A stretch of DNA of 5,083 nt from Chthoniobacterales bacterium. GTDB lineage: Bacteria; Verrucomicrobiota; Verrucomicrobiia; Chthoniobacterales; UBA10450. The position numbers were made by a program, and so were the translations under genes. The first letter of the stretch is position 1. Each line of letters starts with the position of its first letter. The notes under the pieces were generated by a model, which saw only the letters and a program-made list of their open reading frames with translations, was not told the origin of the DNA and ran no database searches. Positions 1 through 4,855 of the stretch are shown here, in pieces. The stretch covers positions 1 to 5,083 of the forward strand of contig JAICXG010000206.1 of assembly GCA_025980625.1 (NCBI GenBank). Reading direction: 5' to 3'.

Positions 1-840
1 AACACCATCTGGCCCGGTTCACAGTTCGGTTTCGCCGCCGCCTTTCCGCCGGACCCAAGCACGAACTGGCTGGCCAATCTTTCGACGCGCGTCGAGGTGG
101 GCACGGGCGACGATGCCGTTATCGCCGGTTTCATTGCCAAAGGCGGCTCGCAGAAACGCATCTTGATCCGGGCGCTCGGTCCCTCGCTGGCGGACAAAGG
201 AGTCACTGGGTCGCTAAACAATCCTACCCTCGAGTTATATGACGCCGATGGGGCCTTGATTGCCACGAATGATAACTGGACGGACAATTACAACCGGCAG
301 GAGATCATCGATACCGGGATCGCACCAACGGCGGAAACTGAGGCCGCGATTCTTATGCTCCTGCCTTCTACTGATGAGGGTGTCGCCTATACCGCCGTCA
401 TGCGCGGCGCGGCGGATTCCACCGGCGTTGGCTTACTCGAGGTGTATGACCTGGACGCTGGGATTGGCCCGGACGTGCTTAATATCTCTACTCGTGGGCG
501 CGTGGAAGTGGATGATCGGGTCATGATCGGTGGCGTGATCGTCGAGGGAACTCAGCCTAAGACCGTGATCGCGCGCGCGCTTGGTCCGTCGCTCCAGGTT
601 ACCGGTCCGCTACTGGATCCAACGCTGGAGTTACGGGATGAAAACGGCGACCTGGTGCGGAGTAACGATAACTGGCGTTCTGACCAGGAGGCCGAGATCG
701 AGAGTACGACGCTTGCGCCTGAGAATGACCACGAATCGGCAATTATCGCGACTCTCTCGGCTGCTCCTTACACGGCAATTGTGCGCGGAGCGAACGGCAC
801 CTCAGGTGTGGCGCTCGTCGAGCTTTACTCTCTCGACTAA
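1..840 (+). CDS. C-terminal part of a tandem-repeat (RALGPSL/NDNW) protein, 5' end outside window
   Basis: The frame is open from base 1 and ends at TAA 838-840, so at least 279 residues are present and the true start lies upstream. The in-frame GTG at 97 falls inside the first repeat and is not the start. Two homologous units of about 129 and 120 residues are visible. Each has an LSTR/ISTR opening, a D-D-x-V-I/M-x-G-G/F-x-I segment, the near-invariant R-A-L-G-P-S-L, PTLEL followed by NDNW, and a closing YTA-V-x-R-G...GVxLxE-x-Y-x-LD. Alternating hydrophobic residues suggest beta-rich domains. From general knowledge, such units occur at the C-terminus of large predicted secreted proteins in Verrucomicrobia and related soil bacteria, but I know of no assigned function. 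The N-terminal domain, which would define its role, is not in the window. The next gene remnant is convergent, so this gene probably ends its own transcript. Confidence 0.85.
   Translation, partial: NTIWPGSQFGFAAAFPPDPSTNWLANLSTRVEVGTGDDAVIAGFIAKGGSQKRILIRALGPSLADKGVTGSLNNPTLELYDADGALIATNDNWTDNYNRQEIIDTGIAPTAETEAAILMLLPSTDEGVAYTAVMRGAADSTGVGLLEVYDLDAGIGPDVLNISTRGRVEVDDRVMIGGVIVEGTQPKTVIARALGPSLQVTGPLLDPTLELRDENGDLVRSNDNWRSDQEAEIESTTLAPENDHESAIIATLSAAPYTAIVRGANGTSGVALVELYSLD
70..456 (+). repeat. Protein repeat unit 1 of the tandem-repeat gene
   Basis: This is the first of two homologous coding units. It starts at LANLSTR and ends at EVYDLD (about 129 residues). It shares with unit 2 the blocks RALGPSL, NPTLEL/DPTLEL, NDNW, YTAVMRG/YTAIVRG and VYDLD/LYSLD. 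Unit 1 is slightly longer because of extra residues after RALGPSL and before YTAVMRG. The relationship is clear in protein but diverged in DNA, so the duplication is old. Confidence 0.85.
478..837 (+). repeat. Protein repeat unit 2 of the tandem-repeat gene
   Basis: This is the second unit (120 residues), from LNISTRG to ELYSLD, which are the last residues before the stop. A seven-residue linker (AGIGPDV) separates it from unit 1. All conserved blocks of unit 1 recur in the same order. The protein stops right after the unit, so no sorting signal follows it. Confidence 0.85.
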
Positions 841-889
841 AGACAGGGCAAGAGCGCCGCTGCCTGCTCAACTCCAACGATTCTGGATT

Positions 890-907
890 CCGCAGTGACT
901 GCTGCGG
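890..907. terminator. Short GC-rich hairpin, possible terminator after the repeat-protein gene
   Basis: CCGCAG (890-895) and CTGCGG (902-907) form a perfect 6-bp stem with a 6-nt loop, 49 bases after the stop of the + strand gene. Only TTCT follows, not a proper T-run, so this is at best a weak intrinsic terminator. It could also serve the opposite strand. Confidence 0.3.
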
Positions 908-909
908 TT

Positions 910-1106
910 CTAACTCATCCAGCCGGCGCCTTGGTATTCCATGTAAGCGGCAAGCTGTTGCGCGGCTGCGCGGCCGAGATAGCACTCGACCACACGCAAA
1001 GCGAGATCAATGCCGGAGGATAATCCGCCGTCGTCGCGATTCCTTCGTCCTCCACAAACCGCACGCCGGAGCACCTTGCTCGCGGGAAATTCCTTGTCTT
1101 ACTCAC
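910..1106 (-). pseudogene. DJ-1/PfpI-family gene remnant (C-terminal ~65 codons, frameshifted)
   Basis: Reading the - strand, codons from about 1106 give a segment ending SGVRFVEDEGIATTA. After a one-base shift near 1027-1031 the reading continues as GLSSGIDLALRVVE, then YLGRAAAQQLAAYMEYQGAG, and stops at TAG (910-912). This matches the typical C-terminus of DJ-1/PfpI (ThiJ/GlxA-like) proteins, where the pattern is VRFV-x-x-G-x-I-x-T-x-AG-x-SSGID-x-AL-x-VVE followed by an AAYMEY block. Restoring one G in the GGCGG run would give TTAGLSSGID, the expected junction. Full-length members are about 200 residues or more. Here an in-frame TGA precedes the fragment and no coding sequence joins it upstream, so the nucleophile-Cys region is gone. 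I read it as a decaying gene, not an active one. A sequencing error could explain the frameshift but not the missing N-terminal part. Confidence 0.75.
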
Positions 1107-1164
1107 TCGAAAATGACTACCGCGACAGAGATAGCACTCCGCGGCTGGAGAGTGAGTTTGTCTC

Positions 1165-1220
1165 TTTCGTTGGTCAGAGTATTCGAGGTTCGACTGGGGC
1201 CGAGACTGACCAAAAGGAAA
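1165..1220. terminator. Stem-loop downstream of the - strand operon
   Basis: TTGGTCAG (1170-1177) and CTGACCAA (1206-1213) are perfect 8-bp inverted repeats around a 28-nt loop. Beyond a small internal loop, TTTC (1165-1168) pairs with GAAA (1217-1220) to extend the stem. It starts 12 bases past the stop codon of the last - strand gene (1232), so it is well placed to end the operon or protect the mRNA 3' end. There is no T-run after it on either strand, so a standard intrinsic terminator is not shown. Confidence 0.45.
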
Positions 1221-1231
1221 TGCGTGACTCG

Positions 1232-1579
1232 TTAAGGCGCCGGGGTCGCAGTTGGGACGCTTGAGTCACTGATCTTAATCGCAAACTTCGTGACGAGTCG
1301 CCTGGCCTCGTCGTCAGTCTTGGCAAGCTCAACCAGGCCACGCACCAGTTTCTCAAGATTCGCCTGCGCCTGTTTCGACTGCTCCACAACTTTTCCTTGC
1401 TGTTGCTGCATCTGCTGTTGGGTCTGGCGCGTATCGATTCCGACCCAGATTTCCCAGCTTAAAATGACAATCACGCTAATCCCGATAAGCAGGACCGGCC
1501 AGAAGCCGTTGAAGTGACTGGGCTCAGGCTCCGGCGCCGGCCAGGGATCAGGTTCGGTATGAGCTTGTTCGTCCATCAT
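1232..1579 (-). CDS. Small single-pass membrane protein with Q-rich coiled coil, function unknown
   Basis: This 115-residue protein belongs to no family I recognise. Residues 1-25 are acidic and Pro-rich (PAPEPEP). Residues about 27-47 form one hydrophobic helix. Residues 51-85 are polar and Gln-rich (QTQQQMQQQQ), likely helical or coiled coil. A TDDEARRLV motif lies at 88-96 and the protein ends in PTATPAP. The ATG at 1579 overlaps the upstream gene's TGA (TGATG), and a second ATG follows directly, so the start may be three bases later. AGGT lies just upstream and could act as a weak ribosome site. The overlap points to translational coupling. Its layout parallels the preceding gene (membrane helix, polar helix, T-D-x(4)-R-x-L motif, Pro/Thr tail), suggesting a diverged duplicate. 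The Gln-rich stretch and strong coupling favour a real gene, but no homology proves it. Confidence 0.75.
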   Translation of the reverse strand: MMDEQAHTEPDPWPAPEPEPSHFNGFWPVLLIGISVIVILSWEIWVGIDTRQTQQQMQQQQGKVVEQSKQAQANLEKLVRGLVELAKTDDEARRLVTKFAIKISDSSVPTATPAP

Positions 1580-1857
1580 CAGTGACCTGGCGAAGGGGTT
1601 GGTTGCGCCGGGAAATTGTAGCCGTTGTCGGCCAGAAGTTGCCGCATCTTCTCATCGGTTTGCGCGGCGGCAGCCATCTCGCGGAGGAGATTGCCAGTGA
1701 TCTGTTGGCTGAGCGCGCCCTTATTAACCACTACCTGCTGCGCCTGCAATGCGGCCTGCAGTTTTCGGTTTTGGTGCGCGAAACCTATCGCCACAAAGCT
1801 GAGGCAAACGCAGGCAATCCCAATTATGAGCAGGAGATTGAATTGCCAGCGCCTCAT
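1579..1857 (-). CDS. Small N-terminally anchored membrane protein, function unknown
   Basis: This is a 92-residue protein I do not recognise. It begins MRRWQ, followed by a hydrophobic helix at about 8-27. The positive N-terminus predicts the start inside and the rest in the periplasm. The helix contains two Cys residues (ACVCLS) but no proper lipobox followed by a short mature sequence. Residues 29-75 are polar and probably helical or coiled coil (HQNRKLQAALQAQQ), with a QTDEKMRQLL motif near 66-75. The tail is Pro-rich (PAQPTPSPGH). The gene lies 58 nt after pgeF on the same strand and overlaps the next gene by one base. No clear ribosome site precedes the ATG. Its architecture matches that of the following gene, so the two probably form a pair acting at the membrane. 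Cell-envelope function is an inference only. Confidence 0.75.
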   Translation of the reverse strand: MRRWQFNLLLIIGIACVCLSFVAIGFAHQNRKLQAALQAQQVVVNKGALSQQITGNLLREMAAAAQTDEKMRQLLADNGYNFPAQPTPSPGH

Positions 1858-1915
1858 TTGTTTGATCGGTAACAGAAGACAAAGCCATCCGTCAACGCAA
1901 AATCAGCGTGCGCCT

Positions 1916-2593
1916 TCAAAGCAACCCGATGACCGCGAGCAAACGACCGGTGCGGCCTTTCTCAGCGCGATAGGAATAGTAACGCGAGAGATCGCATGCC
2001 GTGCAAACGCCGCAGTCATAGACCTGCTCGACACCGGCGGCGCGTGCCTGCCTGATGATCTCGGCGGCAAAATCTACCTCGTAATGCGGCGGTCGAATAC
2101 AGGGGCTGAGTTGAACGATGAGATCGCGCGGCTCGGTTCCGAACCGTTGCTGCATTTGACCAATCGCTTCGGGAACAATCGCAAGCGCCGTTCCTTTCTT
2201 GCCCGAGTGGATCAGACCAACGGCGCGGCGCACCGGGTCGACGAGAAAGACCGCGCAACAGTCGGCGACGTAAATGCCTAACGAGATACCGCGCTGATTG
2301 GTGATCAGGCCGTCAGCGGCGGCGAAGCACCGCTCACTTTGCAGCGGCGCGTCGATCAGCGCGACTTGGTTGCCGTGAACTTGTTCGGCCGTCGCAAAGC
2401 CATTCTCCGCCAGGCCTAGTTGAGCGCGGGCCGCGCGATGAACGCGAGTGAGGCGATGGCGCTCATCATCGCGCTCACTCGCGACCTCGATCCCTGGAAT
2501 CCTGCCGACAAATCCGTGCCTAACGAATTTGAGAGCACGCAAACTCGGGAAAGTATCCAGCGCCGCTTCCGCTGCCGGCGTGGGATCTCGCAT
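1916..2593 (-). CDS. pgeF: PgeF / YfiH (LACC1-type, DUF152) family protein
   Basis: The 225-residue protein shows the family motifs in order: EQVHGN (70-75), ADGLITN (93-99), ADCC (110-113), GLIHSGKKGT (126-135), SPCIRPPHYEVD (163-174) and CTACDLSRYYSYR (197-209), then GRLLAVIG at the end. His73, Cys112 and His129 correspond to the conserved metal-binding triad of this fold. Family members were long called polyphenol oxidases. E. coli YfiH/PgeF helps keep L-Ser out of the peptidoglycan stem peptide, and LACC1 relatives act on purine nucleosides; which applies here cannot be read from sequence. The usual GWRG after the second His is GKKG here, a visible departure. No signal peptide is seen, so the protein is probably cytoplasmic. 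The ATG lies 7 nt after the stop of the outer-membrane channel gene, without a clear Shine-Dalgarno, which fits coupled translation in the operon. Confidence 0.93.
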   Translation of the reverse strand: MRDPTPAAEAALDTFPSLRALKFVRHGFVGRIPGIEVASERDDERHRLTRVHRAARAQLGLAENGFATAEQVHGNQVALIDAPLQSERCFAAADGLITNQRGISLGIYVADCCAVFLVDPVRRAVGLIHSGKKGTALAIVPEAIGQMQQRFGTEPRDLIVQLSPCIRPPHYEVDFAAEIIRQARAAGVEQVYDCGVCTACDLSRYYSYRAEKGRTGRLLAVIGLL

Positions 2594-2600
2594 TGCCAGC

Positions 2601-4244
2601 TTATTTGCCGGAGGCCTCGACGCTTTTGGTTTTCGCCGAGCTGGATTCAGTCGCCTTTATGAAGCGCGTTCTTTCGTTCCGGCGCATCATCGGGTCATCG
2701 AAGTTATCCTTGTAGATCGTATCGGTCGCGGTCGCGCGATCGAACTCCGCCAGATCGGCGTTATAACTGAAGAGCGCTGAGAGCCGGGTCGATTGCGCCT
2801 GGGTGAGGGCGACCTGCGCGTTCAACACATCCAACTGCACGCCCGCGCCGACTCCGAGCCGCGCTCGCGCCAGCCGGAGCGCTTCTCGCGCCTGATCGAC
2901 ATTCTTCGATTGGCTGAAATAAAGCTCGCGATCCTGTTGCAGATTGGAATAGGCCTGCTGAATCTCCAATTCCACCTGCCGCACCGCGTCGTCGTAGGTG
3001 ATCTTCGCCTCGCTTAAAATTGCTCGCGCCTGTTTCACCTTTCCAACCGTCTCCAGCCCGTCGAAAATCGCCCACGTTCCGGTGATGCCGAAGAACCAGC
3101 CGGTCGCTACCTCACTTAGCCTGGTGGAAAAAGCCGAGCTTTCGAATGCATAGCCACCGTTCGCACTTAATGAGGGCTGAAGGTTGGCATAGGCGCCGTG
3201 CAAGTTCTGCACCTCGACGAGGATGTTGGCCCGCTGTTGTTTCAGAAAAGGCCGGCGCTCTTTGCCTAACTCGATCGCGACCGGCAACGGGATGTCGCGC
3301 GGTATGTAGGTTAGTTCGCCGACACATTTGAGCGGCGGCTTATTGCCGCGCCGCGGATCGAAATCCAACCCGATAGTTTTCGCGAGCTGCAACTGCGCGA
3401 TGCGATAATTGTTCCGCGCCGTAATCAGCGCCGGCTGCTGGTTCGCGAGCGCTACCTCAGCCTGGAGGACATTGAAGCGCGGCACGGTTCCGGCCTCGAA
3501 ACGGTTCTGCTGGTCCTTTAACTGACTCTCGAGCAGTTGCACTGATTCCTCCTGCACCGCGATGAGTGACTTGTTCAGGACGACCTGATAAAACTGCTGG
3601 CGCACGAGCGCGATGACCTTGTCGATCGTGTCTCGCAGCGAGTAGATGGCCGCATCGGTCGCCGAACCCGCGCCGATAATCGCCGGGATGACTGAGCCGT
3701 TGTAAAGCAGTTGCGAACCGGTAAGACGCAGGTTGTAGGAGTAATCGGTGAGTGTCGGCGAGGAGAAGGTGGTGACTGTGCTCGAGCTTGGCGTCGCGCT
3801 CGGCACCGGGGTTACGCTTGCGCCCGGCGTCGGACTCGGGCCAAAGGTTGAGGTCGTTAGGGTGCTGCTCCCTCCGCTGCCGGTGCGCAGACTGGGCGCG
3901 GTGTAGTTATAGGCAGCGGAGGCGTCGAGATGCGGCAGGGCCTGCGAGAGCACTTCGATCTGCACGCCCTTGTTTCGTCGGATCTCCTGACGCGCGTTCA
4001 GGATGGCAGGATTGCGGGCAAAGGCGTGCTGGATTGCCTGATCGAGGGTGAAGGTGCGCGCCGCACCAACCGTCGAATCATCTTCGTCGCGGTCGCGCGC
4101 CTCGAGCGGCGGGGCAGAGAAGAACGCAACCAGCAGCCCGGCAATTAACCAGCGCAGCGGATTTGTTAAATTGCGCGTGCGGCAGAAGCACTCGATGCGT
4201 TGGTAGGCGGATGAAATTACTGCCCCCGCCAGGTCACGACTCAT
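2601..4244 (-). CDS. TolC-family outer-membrane efflux protein
   Basis: This 547-residue protein has the duplicated TolC/OEP layout: a trimeric outer-membrane channel with a long periplasmic helical barrel that exports substrates with an inner-membrane pump and adaptor. The first half opens with FTLDQAIQHAFARNPAI (65-81) and contains GTVPRFNVLQAEVALA (252-267). The second half repeats this as GAGVQLDVLNAQVALTQAQ (466-484). A hydrophobic stretch at 32-46 with APPLEA ending at 49 looks like a Sec signal, but about 30 residues precede it. No ATG, GTG or TTG start exists nearer, and the ATGA overlap with the upstream marR supports ATG 4244. A Ser/Thr/Pro/Gly-rich insert fills residues 121-165 before the first strand pair, a probable surface loop. 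The C-terminal tail (520-547) is charged and Ser/Lys-rich. No adaptor or pump gene is adjacent, so it must work with partners encoded elsewhere. The substrate is unknown. Confidence 0.93.
   Translation of the reverse strand: MSRDLAGAVISSAYQRIECFCRTRNLTNPLRWLIAGLLVAFFSAPPLEARDRDEDDSTVGAARTFTLDQAIQHAFARNPAILNARQEIRRNKGVQIEVLSQALPHLDASAAYNYTAPSLRTGSGGSSTLTTSTFGPSPTPGASVTPVPSATPSSSTVTTFSSPTLTDYSYNLRLTGSQLLYNGSVIPAIIGAGSATDAAIYSLRDTIDKVIALVRQQFYQVVLNKSLIAVQEESVQLLESQLKDQQNRFEAGTVPRFNVLQAEVALANQQPALITARNNYRIAQLQLAKTIGLDFDPRRGNKPPLKCVGELTYIPRDIPLPVAIELGKERRPFLKQQRANILVEVQNLHGAYANLQPSLSANGGYAFESSAFSTRLSEVATGWFFGITGTWAIFDGLETVGKVKQARAILSEAKITYDDAVRQVELEIQQAYSNLQQDRELYFSQSKNVDQAREALRLARARLGVGAGVQLDVLNAQVALTQAQSTRLSALFSYNADLAEFDRATATDTIYKDNFDDPMMRRNERTRFIKATESSSAKTKSVEASGK
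3750..3884 (-). repeat. Low-complexity Ser/Thr/Pro-coding insert in the TolC-family gene
   Basis: Residues about 121-165 are almost entirely S, T, P, G, A and V (SPTPGASVTPVPSATPSSS is the core). The DNA contains an imperfect 14-bp repeat (3790-3803 and 3826-3839, 12 of 14 identical, 36 bp apart and therefore in frame), suggesting growth by slippage or unequal duplication. It sits between YNYTAPS and YSYNLRL, the position expected for the extracellular loop of the first beta-hairpin. Confidence 0.6.
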
Positions 4245-4711
4245 TTATTTCGGCAGTAATCGTATATCTTGCTGTAGATTTGCAACCACGATTTCTGTTC
4301 GCCCGGCGAAAGGTGCGACATCATCTTCATCAGGTTACAAACCATCTCCTCCCGGATGCGCCTAACGAGCGCCGAACCGCGCGGGGTGATGCAGACCATC
4401 ACTTTGCGCCGGTCATCCGAGGCGTGTGAACGCACGACATAACCAAGATTTTCCAGCCGCGCGACCAGCCCGCTGGCGGCCGCGGTTGTGTGCTCCATTT
4501 TTTCGGCGATCGCCGACATCGTGAGCACCTCCTTTTGGTCGAGATAGGTGAGGAGGAAGTACTGCACGAAGGACACATGGCCCGGGGCGAGCTCCTTCGA
4601 GAGGCGGAGGAGGAAACAGCGCTGCATCTGCATGATGATATGTGCGAGGCGCTCGGCATCCTGTCGCAACTCCTCCGTTTCTTCGGTCAAATATGTTGCG
4701 GCCGTGCCCAT
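4241..4711 (-). CDS. MarR-family transcriptional regulator
   Basis: This 156-residue protein has the usual MarR length and layout. A helical N-terminal dimerisation region covers residues about 10-55 (LRQDAERLAHIIMQMQRCF, then the VSFVQYFLLTYL helix). A winged helix-turn-helix spans about 62-115, with LTMSAIAEKM as the first helix, a recognition helix at TTAAASGLVARLENLG (75-90), and the wing SDDRRKVMVCITPRG carrying the family's D-x-R-x-K-type contact. C-terminal helices complete the dimer. Its TGA overlaps the ATG of the TolC-family gene (ATGA), so regulator and channel are co-translated, which fits local, self-controlled regulation of efflux by a small-molecule ligand. Cys32, Cys107, Cys125 and Cys153 are present, but nothing shows redox sensing. 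There is no Shine-Dalgarno before ATG 4711, and the predicted transcript start is only about five bases upstream, so translation may be nearly leaderless. Confidence 0.93.
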   Translation of the reverse strand: MGTAATYLTEETEELRQDAERLAHIIMQMQRCFLLRLSKELAPGHVSFVQYFLLTYLDQKEVLTMSAIAEKMEHTTAAASGLVARLENLGYVVRSHASDDRRKVMVCITPRGSALVRRIREEMVCNLMKMMSHLSPGEQKSWLQIYSKIYDYCRNK

Positions 4712-4718
4712 TGTTAAT

Positions 4719-4735
4719 GGCCTAAACTATTAGCC
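4719..4735. promoter_or_regulatory. Candidate MarR operator (palindrome over the marR -10 box)
   Basis: CTAAACTATTAG (4722-4733) has perfect CTAA/TTAG arms around a 4-bp centre. With one bulged base the arms extend to GGCCTAA...TTAGCC. It covers the predicted -10 box of marR, the usual place for autorepression by MarR proteins. The arms are short, so this is suggestive only. Confidence 0.4.
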
Positions 4736-4751
4736 GAGGCTGGGGTGTCAA
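4724..4751 (-). promoter_or_regulatory. Predicted promoter of the marR-led operon
   Basis: On the - strand a perfect TTGACA (4746-4751) is followed, after 16 bp, by TAGTTT (4724-4729; 3 of 6 matches to TATAAT, including the key TA and final T). Transcription would begin near 4717, only about five bases before the marR ATG. The strong -35 and position upstream of the first operon gene support it; the weak -10 limits confidence. Confidence 0.5.
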
Positions 4752-4804
4752 CCGGCCCGCGCTCGGCGGCCGCGAAAGGCTGGCACCCGCGCCGCCAGCC
4801 GGTT
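4750..4804. repeat. GC-rich nested inverted repeat in the divergent intergenic region
   Basis: GGCTGGC (4778-4784) and GCCAGCC (4794-4800) form a perfect 7-bp stem with a 9-nt loop. An outer pair, AACCGG (4750-4755) and CCGGTT (4799-4804), shares its right arm with the inner stem, so the two folds compete. The outer left arm overlaps the marR -35 box. On the + strand the inner stem is followed by GGTTTT, a weak terminator-like end. A role in insulating or switching the two divergent promoters is possible but not shown. Confidence 0.45.
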
Positions 4805-4817
4805 TTGAGCCGCAGCC

Positions 4818-4846
4818 TTGAGTCAGACCCGGTTTGCCCGGATAAT
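4818..4846 (+). promoter_or_regulatory. Predicted promoter of the aldo/keto reductase gene
   Basis: TTGAGT (4818-4823; 4 of 6) and GATAAT (4841-4846; 5 of 6) are separated by the ideal 17 bp. Transcription would start near 4853, two to four bases before the ATG at 4856, implying a nearly leaderless mRNA. This agrees with the absence of a Shine-Dalgarno sequence. Confidence 0.5.
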
Positions 4847-4855
4847 TTGCCTGCG

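Larger units (their letters stand above)
841..1231. other. Intergenic stretch without an intact gene
   Basis: These 391 bases lie between the convergent repeat-protein gene and the last gene of the - strand operon. I see no intact coding region. The contents are a small hairpin (890-907), a frameshifted DJ-1/PfpI remnant on the - strand (910-1106), and a larger stem-loop (1165-1220). Bases 1107-1164 hold no recognisable signal apart from one copy of a 12-bp direct repeat (1128-1139, other copy 976-987). Confidence 0.7.

Noticed and set aside
97..99. GTG as start codon of the first gene
   Set aside because: The frame is open to base 1, and repeat unit 1 already begins at base 70, so the GTG is internal.
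976..1139. 12-bp direct repeat GAGATAGCACTC (976-987 and 1128-1139)
   Set aside because: One copy lies in the DJ-1/PfpI remnant and the other in plain intergenic DNA. A single 12-bp match somewhere in 5 kb is expected by chance, and no flanking element or terminal inverted repeats are seen.
1170..1213. tRNA-like look of the segment containing GGTTCGAC and ending CTGACCAA
   Set aside because: The 44-nt span is far too short for a tRNA, and no 5-bp T-stem forms around the GGTTCGA. The inverted repeat alone explains the resemblance.
1867..1895. Possible internal promoter before the small membrane-protein pair (TTGACG at 1890-1895, - strand)
   Set aside because: The -35 resembles consensus, but no hexamer at 16-18 bp spacing resembles TATAAT, so I do not call a promoter.
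1625..2281. 218-codon open frame on the + strand
   Set aside because: It lies antisense to pgeF and the small membrane-protein gene. The predicted protein has no recognisable motif, and the - strand frame carries all the PgeF family motifs.
4490..4717. + strand open frames antisense to marR
   Set aside because: They are shadow frames of a well-supported MarR gene, with no family features.
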